From IMG/VR virus record IMGVR_UViG_3300046328_001099, positions 1 to 22,313 of that record: DNA of 22,313 nt; one strand, written 5' to 3'. The notes below the pieces were generated by a model. It was not told the DNA's origin, searched no databases, and was given only the letters and a program-made list of their open reading frames with translations. Origin of the DNA: a virus. Numbering within the stretch: the first letter of the stretch is position 1; every line of letters begins with the position of its first letter. The translations under genes were made by a program, and so were the position numbers. Shown here one piece after another: positions 15,857-22,247 of this stretch.

Positions 15857-18001
15857 TCATTTTTGTCCCTCAGGTTCTTCAACATTTTCATTTTCTTGTA
15901 TATTTTCTTGTTTTTCTTCTTTATTTTGTTTTTTAGATTCAACATTAATTTTATGATGCAATTCGGCCAAAGCTAATGCCCTATCATGCTTACTAATTTC
16001 TCTATTGTGCATAATTTCTATAACTTTTAATTCAAGTTCTCGTATTGTTTTTTCGTGAGAAATTTGTAACTCTGTTCTGTCTTGTCTAGCTTGAGCTTCC
16101 ATTTTCATTTGTTCAATCATAAGTTTATTATGATCAGATTTTGCATCTAAAATCATTTTTTGTTGATTTTGCTGCAATTTTATGGATTCGTTTTTTTGCT
16201 TAATAATGTTAGGATCTTGCTGAGCCATTTGAGCTTGCTTTTGTTTTTGTTCTTCCATCCATTTTTCTGCCATCATTTTTAATTGATCAATTCCGCGTAT
16301 TTCAATGTTGTCTAACAAAATTGGAAGTCCTTCAGAATTAATAAATTGAGCAAACATAGGAGATGCTTGACTTAAAGCAATAATTTGAGATAAAGCCCTA
16401 TTTTTTGATACTGAAAAATTGACTCCAGCTTCAACTTTAACATTCAATGAATTTGCCGAATAATTCATTCTTGGTGAGTTATTTTGATTAATAGTTTTAT
16501 ATGATTTTTTACCATCAATCCCAAGTAAAGGAATAGCCCTAGGATTAATAAAATATTTTGGTATTAAATCTACTATTATTTGAGCGACTTGAGTAAGAGC
16601 AGCTAAAAATGATACAATATAAGGCATTGCAGCAGCATTTGATTGCGTTGCAGCTTCAACTATTGCAACCCCTGATAATTGATTATCATTTACACCAAGC
16701 GCAGCATCATAACTTCCTAATATAGATTGCATCATATGATCAACCATATTAAAAGCGCCAGATACTTCCGGTGGAGTAGCTACTCGTTGAACTTCCCGAG
16801 GAGGTGGAATTTGTCTGCCATCATTTTCATCTGTATCATTATAGATCAACACTGAAGCTTGTTGAGGATCTTTCCATGCAGATAAATAATCTTCTTCTTG
16901 TGGAATGGCTGATTTAGGAGCTATCCATTTATGCTGTATCATATTTTCTATTTCATTCGCAAGTGTTTGACCTGCAAAATTCTTTAGTTTCTGTGCTCCT
17001 TTTGCATGATAAATATATGGACGTGTCATTTGGCTTACTGACCCACCAATACCGTCACGAATAAGCATGTCATTTCCAGGGACATAAACTAATGGAAGAT
17101 ATCTATAATCAGTTTCTTCATAACTAATTACAGTACCTTCTACAAAAATGTAACGACAAATAGTAGTTACATCGGTAAATCTTGGTTTTCCAATAATTGC
17201 GGGGGGCTGTGCTATATTTCCTTCATTATTCCAAAGTTCAATTAATTCTTCGTATTTTTTTAAAGGCATTACAACACCAGAGGCTAACTTAACAATTTTT
17301 ACACGTTTCTTTTTCTTTTCGTAATAGTCACAAAGTAGCAAGATATCGTCTTTATTGTTTTTATATGACCAATTAAACCCTTCAACAGATTTTGTAAACT
17401 TAAATTTTTCTATATTTACATCTGGATATTCTTCAATAAAATCTTCTTTTGCCATTGGATAAAGTTCAAAACAAAACCTTCCATCATCTTTAGTTGGATT
17501 TCTTGCTATAGGGTCAAATCCGCACAATGTTGGATCATATGCTCTTGATAATTTAATAGTTTGATCAAAACTCATTTCATTAAGGTAATCAGTCGTAACT
17601 TTAAAAACTGAAAACCCACCTGATAATTGATCTTTGTAAACTTCATATTCACAAGAGCTTTTATTGGCATCGCATAAAATATATCTTGTATGATCTTCCA
17701 CATATTTGATCACTTCCGGATCAACTTGTTGCCCATCTTCTGCCAAAACAGAGATAGATGGCTCTTGTTTTGAAAATTCTCCTAACAATCGACTTATATA
17801 TGCTTCCATAATATTAAATTCGATTTGAGGTTTTTTTAGAGATTTCAATATTGCGACATCATCATCAGACATAGATGTATCAAAAACAAATTTACGAAAG
17901 AAATTAAACCTTATGTAATTGTCTTCAAACCATTCATATGATTTTTCTACATTTTGTTTAATACGAGAAAGAGAATCTTGGTGTTTTTTTGCAATTTCCA
18001 T
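15857..18001 (-). CDS. Portal protein, P22 type
   Basis: A 714-residue portal, close to P22 gp1 (725 residues). The N-terminal half has FRKFVFDTSMSDDDVAILK and PQIEFNIMEAYISRLLGEFS near residues 35-77. The stem/crown region contains DNQLSGVAIVEAATQSNAAA (439-458), the SG-A-I pattern followed by a long helix as in P22-family portals. Residues about 580-690 are strongly helical and charged (EEQKQKQAQMAQQ, NKLMIEQMKMEAQARQD), matching the C-terminal barrel helix. The dodecameric ring is the DNA channel and the docking site for terminase and gp4. AAAGGAT precedes the start, inside a perfect 8-bp hairpin. The next gene is 205 nt away. Confidence 0.9.
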   Translation of the reverse strand: MEIAKKHQDSLSRIKQNVEKSYEWFEDNYIRFNFFRKFVFDTSMSDDDVAILKSLKKPQIEFNIMEAYISRLLGEFSKQEPSISVLAEDGQQVDPEVIKYVEDHTRYILCDANKSSCEYEVYKDQLSGGFSVFKVTTDYLNEMSFDQTIKLSRAYDPTLCGFDPIARNPTKDDGRFCFELYPMAKEDFIEEYPDVNIEKFKFTKSVEGFNWSYKNNKDDILLLCDYYEKKKKRVKIVKLASGVVMPLKKYEELIELWNNEGNIAQPPAIIGKPRFTDVTTICRYIFVEGTVISYEETDYRYLPLVYVPGNDMLIRDGIGGSVSQMTRPYIYHAKGAQKLKNFAGQTLANEIENMIQHKWIAPKSAIPQEEDYLSAWKDPQQASVLIYNDTDENDGRQIPPPREVQRVATPPEVSGAFNMVDHMMQSILGSYDAALGVNDNQLSGVAIVEAATQSNAAAMPYIVSFLAALTQVAQIIVDLIPKYFINPRAIPLLGIDGKKSYKTINQNNSPRMNYSANSLNVKVEAGVNFSVSKNRALSQIIALSQASPMFAQFINSEGLPILLDNIEIRGIDQLKMMAEKWMEEQKQKQAQMAQQDPNIIKQKNESIKLQQNQQKMILDAKSDHNKLMIEQMKMEAQARQDRTELQISHEKTIRELELKVIEIMHNREISKHDRALALAELHHKINVESKKQNKEEKQENIQENENVEEPEGQK

Positions 18002-18020
18002 CTAAAAAATCCTTTTTTAG
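18002..18020 (-). promoter_or_regulatory. Portal ribosome site in hairpin loop
   Basis: On the mRNA strand CTAAAAAA, a GGA loop and TTTTTTAG form a perfect 8-bp stem directly before the portal ATG, with the Shine-Dalgarno core at the apex. With a relaxed apical pair the loop becomes AGGAT. It is mostly A-U, so stability is modest. Confidence 0.45.
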
Positions 18021-18049
18021 AAAAATTTTTGGTAAATCCTACAATATTG

Positions 18050-19624
18050 CTACCATTTTCTATTATTTTTTAGATTTTGCACAGTTTTAAATTGCGAAGA
18101 CACTTTAGAAGCTATTAATCTTTCGTTTTTGTTGTATATTTCTAAAAGTGCAGATTCTGGGTACGAAAATGTTAAAGCTATACAATCAGCTTCATCAGGA
18201 GATCGTATGCCTCTTTTCTTTGCATCTTCTTTTCGCTCAAGGACTAATCTTCCTTTACTGTCAAATTTAAAGGTCAATCCGCACAAATCTGACAATAAAG
18301 ATGGATGATTTGGAATGCTACAAGGAAAATCCAACATCCAATCTTTCATGTCTCCCCACATTTCAGCTCGTTTATTAAAGTATTTATTTGCATTTCTAGG
18401 AGAACTTCCCCCATTAACTGCAACAATAATGTTGCCATGACCAAGTTCTTTTAACCGATCAAAAACACCCGCACCTAGTCCTACAACGTCTATAAACACT
18501 CTTGCTGGTTTGTCTTCTTCTATTATATTGTGCAAAATACCGGCAACTTCCATCGTGTCTTTTTTTAAATAAGACACTATTTTCTTTACAACTCTTCCTT
18601 TTCTCCAGCATATTGATGTTCTATCATCTCCGAATCGAGCTGGATCTGCTCCAATAAGCAAAGGACCAATAGCCTCAACTTCTGGATCACCATCATTTTT
18701 TACTGATGATAAAGCAAGAGATGAAGATATAAATGAATCATCTCCTGATGTTTGAAATGCTTCTAGTGGGTTGCATGGGTATTCTTGGGCAAAAAATTTA
18801 CTACCTTCCATCCCTCCAACGCTTAAATCCACTATCTTTCTTCGTCTCCAACTTAATTGTTCGCGCGTAAGACGATATAAACTGACTAATTCCTGTTCTG
18901 TTTCATCAAGTACAAATCCTTCTGGGATTTCAGAAACATATTCATCTTGCCAAAACCATGGGCAAAAAATAGGTATAAAATCACTTAAACCAGCTTCTGC
19001 TTTCTGCCATTGCTCATGAAAATAGTTGCCTATACCATTAGCTGTAGATTCAATAAAGATCTCAGTTCCTTCTTCTGCCGGAACTGCTTGCATAATTCCT
19101 TTTGCATGCTCTGCGGCATTGTTCTGAAAAGCGGCCTCTGATGAATGAAGCAATTGAATTGTAGAAGAACGCCCAACAGATTTATTTTCAGCTGTACCGA
19201 TTTTATAACCGCTATCTAGCAAACTAAAAACAAGTTCTTTTGAATTACTTGTACCTAGTTCTGGGCGAACTAAGGTCGGACAATTTTCATGAAACCGTTG
19301 AGCCATCTTAAATAGATTATTAGTTGCATCAAGAGCGTGAGTCAAGATAAACGCTTGCAGCCCTTTTTGATGTGTAACTCTCCAATAAAATCTTCCTTCT
19401 GTATAAGTTGAGCAGCCTTGTTGCCTTCCTTTTAAAATTATTACTCTAACTTTTCCAGTTTTTAGTCTCTGCTCTTCAACAATTGTATTAATATAATCTT
19501 GAGCTTTGTTAAAAATTAAAGGTTCTACTTTTCCTGATTTAGTACGAATTTTTAAACATTTTGATGCGTAATGCTTGTAATCATCTTTAAGTTTTTGCCT
19601 AATTTCTTTTTCGCGCGGTGTCAT
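18050..19624 (-). CDS. terL: Terminase large subunit
   Basis: A 524-residue packaging motor. Walker A variant GRQQGCST is at residues 66-73 after a hydrophobic VIIL strand. A Walker-B-like strand with catalytic acid is IQLLHSSEAAF (E163), and IESTANG at about 191-197 is the coupling motif. The C-terminal nuclease shows LIGADPARFGDDRTS (about 323-337, first Asp D327), VFIDVVGLG (D379) and SPDEADCIALTF (475-486, last Asp). This is the RNase-H-like fold of phage terminases. It cuts concatemeric DNA and pumps it through the portal. Its ATG overlaps the TerS stop (ATGA), a usual coupling. Full length, with no disruption seen. Confidence 0.95.
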   Translation of the reverse strand: MTPREKEIRQKLKDDYKHYASKCLKIRTKSGKVEPLIFNKAQDYINTIVEEQRLKTGKVRVIILKGRQQGCSTYTEGRFYWRVTHQKGLQAFILTHALDATNNLFKMAQRFHENCPTLVRPELGTSNSKELVFSLLDSGYKIGTAENKSVGRSSTIQLLHSSEAAFQNNAAEHAKGIMQAVPAEEGTEIFIESTANGIGNYFHEQWQKAEAGLSDFIPIFCPWFWQDEYVSEIPEGFVLDETEQELVSLYRLTREQLSWRRRKIVDLSVGGMEGSKFFAQEYPCNPLEAFQTSGDDSFISSSLALSSVKNDGDPEVEAIGPLLIGADPARFGDDRTSICWRKGRVVKKIVSYLKKDTMEVAGILHNIIEEDKPARVFIDVVGLGAGVFDRLKELGHGNIIVAVNGGSSPRNANKYFNKRAEMWGDMKDWMLDFPCSIPNHPSLLSDLCGLTFKFDSKGRLVLERKEDAKKRGIRSPDEADCIALTFSYPESALLEIYNKNERLIASKVSSQFKTVQNLKNNRKW

Positions 19625-20097
19625 TCTAACTCTTTTAAAAGTTCTTCATGTTTAATTGTTATAGTGCTTTCAGTAGTTGTTTTATCACCATAAACTTTAG
19701 GCAACAACTTGCATGCAATCCATTTTCTGGTTTCAACTCTAAGTCGTGATCTTGCGACATATTCTGAATTCATTGTTTCTCGACCAGTTAGCTCATTAAT
19801 CATGATGTCATGAAGGCTATCATCTGAAATTGCTAGTATGTCTTCTGCCAGTAAATCTGCTTGTGCACGCTTCGCATCATTGTACATGTTAGCAAACTCT
19901 GGATAATCTATGCGCCATTCCCAAATAGTTTCCCGCATTGGAAATTCTTTATTGTTAAAACAAATTTTAGAAAGTGAATCTGTAGAAGATGAAATAGCTC
20001 TACATATTTTTGCTGCTAATTCTGGTGTATACATAGAAGGCCGACCTATTTTTTTGCGAACAGGTTCAGCTTTTTTATCTATGTTTTTTTTAGCCAT
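19621..20097 (-). CDS. terS: Terminase small subunit, Sf6 gp1-like
   Basis: A 158-residue DNA-recognition subunit that resembles Sf6 gp1 along most of its length. It has GRPSMYTPELAAKICRAIS (HTH region), a DSLSKIC...WEWRIDYPEFANMYNDAKRAQADLLAED helical block, and ARSRLRVETRKWIACKLLPK followed by VYGDK near the C-terminus. The open frame extends to 20139, but the internal ATG at 20097 is chosen because GAGG lies 9 nt before it and the Sf6-like similarity begins after it. It overlaps the upstream zinc-ribbon gene by 8 nt and TerL by 4 nt. It forms a ring that binds the packaging start site and regulates TerL. Confidence 0.85.
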   Translation of the reverse strand: MAKKNIDKKAEPVRKKIGRPSMYTPELAAKICRAISSSTDSLSKICFNNKEFPMRETIWEWRIDYPEFANMYNDAKRAQADLLAEDILAISDDSLHDIMINELTGRETMNSEYVARSRLRVETRKWIACKLLPKVYGDKTTTESTITIKHEELLKELE

Positions 20098-20326
20098 CTG
20101 AAAACACCTCAGCTTTTGGTCTTCCGCGTCTTTTAACAATTACGGCAACTTCTGCACCTGAAACATTTTTAACCACTTTTTCTATGTCTATTTTTTCGAT
20201 TGTTTCTGTATTTAATTCTTTGTTTACATGTCCTACTCCATTGCAATTAAAACATTTTTTTTCAATCATACCCATTCCCATAATTATTTTTTGACCATTA
20301 CAACATTTGCATCGTTCAATTTGCAT
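20090..20326 (-). CDS. Zinc-ribbon protein with AT-hook-like tail
   Basis: A 78-residue protein, the first gene of the minus-strand cluster. CKCC (C6, C9) and CFNC (C25, C28), each followed by Asn-Gly and separated by a loop, form a DnaJ/TRASH-like four-Cys zinc ribbon (C..CNGQKIIMGMGMIEKKC..CNGVGHV). The C-terminus KRRGRPKAE (65-73) matches the core of an AT-hook, a minor-groove DNA-binding peptide. A GGAGG ribosome site precedes the ATG. Position next to TerS and DNA-binding features suggest a role in packaging-site recognition or regulation of the late genes; this is inference. Confidence 0.7.
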   Translation of the reverse strand: MQIERCKCCNGQKIIMGMGMIEKKCFNCNGVGHVNKELNTETIEKIDIEKVVKNVSGAEVAVIVKRRGRPKAEVFSDG

Positions 20327-20348
20327 TTTACGCCTCCATTATTTTTAT

Positions 20349-20376
20349 ATTATAAATCAATATGAGCATAAAACAA
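20349..20376 (-). promoter_or_regulatory. Probable sigma70 promoter, leftward cluster
   Basis: Minus strand: -35 TTGTTT (20376-20371), 16-nt spacer and a perfect -10 TATAAT (20354-20349), about 20 nt before the start of the zinc-ribbon gene. The -35 matches only the TTG part of consensus, so activation or modest strength is possible. Confidence 0.5.
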
Positions 20377-20392
20377 CCTATTAAAAAATAAT

Positions 20393-20405
20393 TAACAAAA
20401 TGTTA
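20393..20405. promoter_or_regulatory. Candidate operator between divergent promoters
   Basis: A perfect palindrome TAACA-AAA-TGTTA, immediately followed by a second inverted repeat ACAA-ATAA-TTGT (20405-20416) that reaches the rightward -35. Both lie between the two divergent promoters, a usual operator site. The binding protein is unknown; the ribbon-helix-helix protein at 21530 is a candidate. Confidence 0.4.
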
Positions 20406-20415
20406 CAAATAATTG

Positions 20416-20443
20416 TTGTAGTATAGTTAAAACTAAGTATAAT
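20416..20443 (+). promoter_or_regulatory. Probable sigma70 promoter, rightward genes
   Basis: Plus strand: -35-like TTGTAG (20416-20421), 16-nt spacer, perfect -10 TATAAT (20438-20443), about 33 nt before the first rightward ORF. It faces away from the leftward promoter across a gap of about 150 nt. Confidence 0.5.
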
Positions 20444-20476
20444 CACTTTATCAAATTAACGAAGGAAAATAAAAAA

Positions 20477-20656
20477 ATGAATAACAAACAATACGCAACA
20501 AACCATGTAGGGGAAACAATACTTAAAAAAAGTACTCTAGAAAAAGAATGGGATGAATCAATAAGATTTGTAAGTTCATCAAAAGATACAGAGTGGACTA
20601 AAAAAATAATAAATGCCATGAATGCCCTAAAACATCAAAAAATAAAAGTATTTTAA
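20477..20656 (+). CDS. Small hypothetical protein, first rightward gene
   Basis: A 59-residue ORF with a GAAGGA ribosome site at 20461-20466 and a sigma70-like promoter just upstream. The protein is polar and charged, with two Trp (LEKEWDESIRFVSS, DTEWTKKIINAMNAL) and a basic C-terminus (KHQKIKVF). It is probably helical, with no membrane segment and no recognised family. As the first gene of the divergent arm it could be an early regulator or a host-takeover protein, but nothing in the sequence shows this. Confidence 0.55.
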   Translation: MNNKQYATNHVGETILKKSTLEKEWDESIRFVSSSKDTEWTKKIINAMNALKHQKIKVF

Positions 20657-20713
20657 AAAAAGAATTACGGAGTGGAAAAAGGAGTAAAGAGGCGAAGACC
20701 TCAAAAAACAAGG

Positions 20714-20735
20714 ATGCCTCGAAAGAGGCATATTT
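20714..20735 (+). terminator. GNRA-loop hairpin, terminator or attenuator
   Basis: ATGCCTC and GAGGCAT form a 7-bp stem closed by a GAAA tetraloop, followed by ATTTT, about 57 nt after the 59-aa gene. The U-tract is short. An upstream copy of AAAGAGGC (20686-20693) repeats the 3' arm and can pair with the same GCCTC (20716-20720), giving an alternative structure that would prevent this hairpin. On the opposite strand the hairpin is followed by a longer U-rich run, so it may also stop leftward transcripts. Confidence 0.5.
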
Positions 20736-20760
20736 TAAAACTAACAACAAGGTAAAAATT

Positions 20761-20910
20761 ATGGAAAACGGATATTTTTTTAGTTTTTTATTAAACATTG
20801 TTTTGGCGGGAATATTATGTCTAAGCATACATTATTCTCATTTAGATAACGTTATACAAGCTCAGTCATGCTCGGAACGACCTATAACAATAAAGATTTC
20901 GGATAAATAA
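20761..20910 (+). CDS. Small single-pass membrane protein
   Basis: A 49-residue ORF with an AAGG ribosome site 8 nt before the ATG. Residues 5-23 (YFFSFLLNIVLAGILCLSI) are a hydrophobic helix with a short polar N-terminus, followed by a polar tail with one Cys (QAQSCSERPITIKISDK). It is probably an inner-membrane protein with the tail in the periplasm. The LAGILC stretch is not a proper lipobox, because Leu precedes the Cys. Small membrane proteins of this sort can serve in lysis or superinfection exclusion, but no signature decides it. Confidence 0.5.
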   Translation: MENGYFFSFLLNIVLAGILCLSIHYSHLDNVIQAQSCSERPITIKISDK

Positions 20911-20934
20911 TTTTAACGATAGAAGGTGAATAAA

Positions 20935-21228
20935 ATGAGAAATACTATGTTTGCTGACAGATTTGCAATTGAAACATGCGAACTGTTAAAAAAAGCAAGA
21001 CTTAATGAAAAAAAATGGGTAAATGTTGGAAATATATATAAAAAAGAGTTATTAGAAAATTACTTTTCTAAATGTGAAATTTTGCTTGACAAAATAGGAT
21101 TAACAATAGCAACTGCTACTCTTCAGGAAAGAAAATGTTTTGATACAAAAAAATTTGGTGAGGAACATCCTGATTTACTTGAAAAGTATCTTACACAAAC
21201 GGTTTATCAAACAATATTAGTAAAATAG
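20935..21228 (+). CDS. Conserved-looking small phage protein, function unknown
   Basis: A 97-residue protein. The start is placed at the ATG at 20935, since GAAGGTGA (20922-20929) is its ribosome site; an in-frame GTG at 20926 lies inside that site. The C-terminal half has LQERKCFDTKKFGEEHPDLL followed by EKYLTQTVYQTILVK, resembling a recurrent motif (ERKxFDTKxFKxEHPxLYxxY) I associate with small phage proteins near recombination or nuclease genes; the link is from memory and unverified. It is helical and charged with no membrane segment. Confidence 0.65.
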   Translation: MRNTMFADRFAIETCELLKKARLNEKKWVNVGNIYKKELLENYFSKCEILLDKIGLTIATATLQERKCFDTKKFGEEHPDLLEKYLTQTVYQTILVK

Positions 21229-21263
21229 TTTTATTAAAAATAAATTTACAACAAGGAAATAAA

Positions 21264-21434
21264 ATGGAAAATCAAAAAAAAGATGAATATTACAATTTTA
21301 CAAAAAGCTCAAACAAACCGTGCGATATGATTGCAAAAATTTGTTTAACAAAAAGAGATAAAGTTAAGACAAATTTAATAATTAATGAGAAATTTAACAA
21401 TTACTTATTTGAAACAGAAATGATGAGGGAATAA
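21264..21434 (+). CDS. Small hypothetical protein
   Basis: A 56-residue ORF with AAGGAAA before the ATG. It is lysine-rich and polar (MENQKKDEYYNFTKSS), with a central Cys-containing segment (KPCDMIAKICLTKRDKVK) and a hydrophilic C-terminus ending MMRE. The family is not recognised. Its last codons contain GAGGGA, the ribosome site of the tiny hydrophobic ORF that follows, so the two may be coupled. Confidence 0.5.
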   Translation: MENQKKDEYYNFTKSSNKPCDMIAKICLTKRDKVKTNLIINEKFNNYLFETEMMRE

Positions 21435-21436
21435 TT

Positions 21437-21496
21437 ATGCTTTATATTATACTAATATTTATTATTTTTATAATTTTTAATAAACAAAAAGATTAA
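21437..21496 (+). CDS. 19-residue hydrophobic peptide (candidate small membrane protein)
   Basis: Starts 2 nt after the previous stop codon. A strong GAGGGA site (21425-21430) lies 6 nt before the ATG. The peptide is nearly all Ile, Leu and Phe for 14 residues, then NKQKD, which makes one short transmembrane helix with a charged cytoplasmic end. The spacing and the ribosome site favour translation, but AT-rich DNA readily encodes Ile/Phe, so it could be chance. Type I toxin peptides and small lysis regulators can look like this; no antisense RNA was identified. Confidence 0.35.
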   Translation: MLYIILIFIIFIIFNKQKD

Positions 21497-21529
21497 TTTT
21501 AATTTTTGACTTTTTAAGGATACTTTTAT

Positions 21530-21739
21530 ATGACAAAAAATAATCGTGGTTTTAATACATCTGTTTATTTGAATGACACTACAGTTACGGAAATCGATTA
21601 CTTATGTAAAAAACAAAACATAAGTTCAGGGTCTAAACTTATTATTAGGCTTATAAATGATAAATATAGAGAACTTAAATTATTAGATCACGAAAAAACA
21701 TTTATTAATTTAACAAATGAAAACATAGGAAAAAATTAA
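21530..21739 (+). CDS. Ribbon-helix-helix (CopG/Arc-like) regulator
   Basis: A 69-residue protein. GFNTSVYLND is the basic-flanked beta strand, TTVTEIDYLCKKQNIS the first helix, and SGSKLIIRLINDKYREL the second, which is the ribbon-helix-helix layout. AAGGATA precedes the ATG. Such proteins bind DNA as dimers, placing the strand in the major groove of operator palindromes. It is the only clear transcriptional-regulator candidate here, and the palindrome at 20393 is a possible target. Its stop lies 3 nt before the next ORF, whose ribosome site is inside this gene. Confidence 0.65.
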   Translation: MTKNNRGFNTSVYLNDTTVTEIDYLCKKQNISSGSKLIIRLINDKYRELKLLDHEKTFINLTNENIGKN

Positions 21740-21742
21740 AAA

Positions 21743-22045
21743 ATGGTAGAAATTAACATTAATCCCAAAACAAATTGGCATGCAAATAAAGACGGATTCC
21801 GATACGGATGCGGTCCAGAGCCAGATAAATGCTTCAGCTTTGGCAACAGCTACGTCTCCGGCAACGGCTACGGCTCCGGCTCCGACAACCGCTACATCTG
21901 CGGCTACGGCTCTGGCTCCGGCTTCGGCTACGGCGACGGCTCCGGCTCAGGCTCCGGCTTCGGCGACGGCCGCGGCTCCGGCTACGGCAAAACATATGGC
22001 TACGGAAACAGATATGGCTCCGGCGAAGGCTACGGTAAAGAATAA
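21743..22045 (+). CDS. Gly-Tyr/Ser-Gly repeat protein 1
   Basis: A 100-residue protein. The first 33 residues are unique (NPKTNWHANKDGFRYGCGPE, with C23 and C30); the rest is a low-complexity repeat of Gly alternating with Tyr, Ser, Asp, Phe or Arg (GYGSGSD, GYGSGSGFGYGDG, GSGFGDGRGSGYG). The repeat codons are nearly all GGC plus NNC, unlike the AT-ending codons of the neighbours. AGGA, 12 nt upstream inside the ribbon-helix-helix gene, is the ribosome site. There is no signal peptide. Composition resembles disordered Gly/Tyr/Ser proteins that self-associate; function unknown. Confidence 0.6.
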   Translation: MVEININPKTNWHANKDGFRYGCGPEPDKCFSFGNSYVSGNGYGSGSDNRYICGYGSGSGFGYGDGSGSGSGFGDGRGSGYGKTYGYGNRYGSGEGYGKE

Positions 22046-22057
22046 ACAAAGGAAATT

Positions 22058-22240
22058 ATGCACGATCATAAATATTTGCTCTACAACTACAACAACGGCT
22101 CCGGCTACAGCGGCGTCGGAGACTACGGCTACGGCGGCGGCTACTGCTACGGCTACGGCTACGGCCTCGGCTTCAGCAACTGCTACGGCCGCGGCGGCAG
22201 CAACGGCGACGGCTACGGCTACGGAAACGATAAAAATTAG
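22058..22240 (+). CDS. Gly-Tyr-Gly repeat protein 2
   Basis: A 60-residue protein with its own AAAGGAAA ribosome site, 12 nt after the previous ORF. The N-terminus MHDHKYLLYNYNN differs from repeat protein 1. Then comes a Gly/Tyr repeat (YGYGGGYCYGYGYGLGF, NCYGRGGSNGDGYGYG) with two Cys. It ends in polar NDKN. The same GGC-NNC codon pattern is used. It appears to be a paralogue in the repeat part only. Function unknown. Confidence 0.55.
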   Translation: MHDHKYLLYNYNNGSGYSGVGDYGYGGGYCYGYGYGLGFSNCYGRGGSNGDGYGYGNDKN

Positions 22241-22247
22241 GAATTTT

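Noticed and set aside
20714-20755. 13-codon leader peptide within the GNRA hairpin
   Set aside because: The only AGG lies directly against the ATG, and the start is buried in the stem; no amino-acid run suggests an attenuation peptide.
20598-20828. Minus-strand 76-codon Phe/Leu-rich ORF
   Set aside because: It crosses the terminator-like hairpin and two better-supported rightward small genes; the Phe/Leu content reflects antisense poly-A.
20761-20910. Lipoprotein (spanin-like) call for the 49-aa protein
   Set aside because: The residue before the Cys at the end of the hydrophobic segment is Leu, not Gly/Ala/Ser, so the lipobox is not satisfied.
21829-22038. Plus-strand ORF of Leu-Arg repeats overlapping repeat protein 1
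   Set aside because: It is the shifted-frame reading of the same hexanucleotide repeat, with no good ribosome site; any frame of such a repeat stays open.
21834-22049. Minus-strand Arg-Ser repeat ORF resembling SR proteins
   Set aside because: Antisense reading of the GGC-NNC repeat. It opposes the direction of all neighbours, and the openness is explained by repeat composition.
21842-22228. CRISPR-like array
   Set aside because: Units are 6 nt with no unique spacers, and the tract is in-frame coding; no cas genes are seen.
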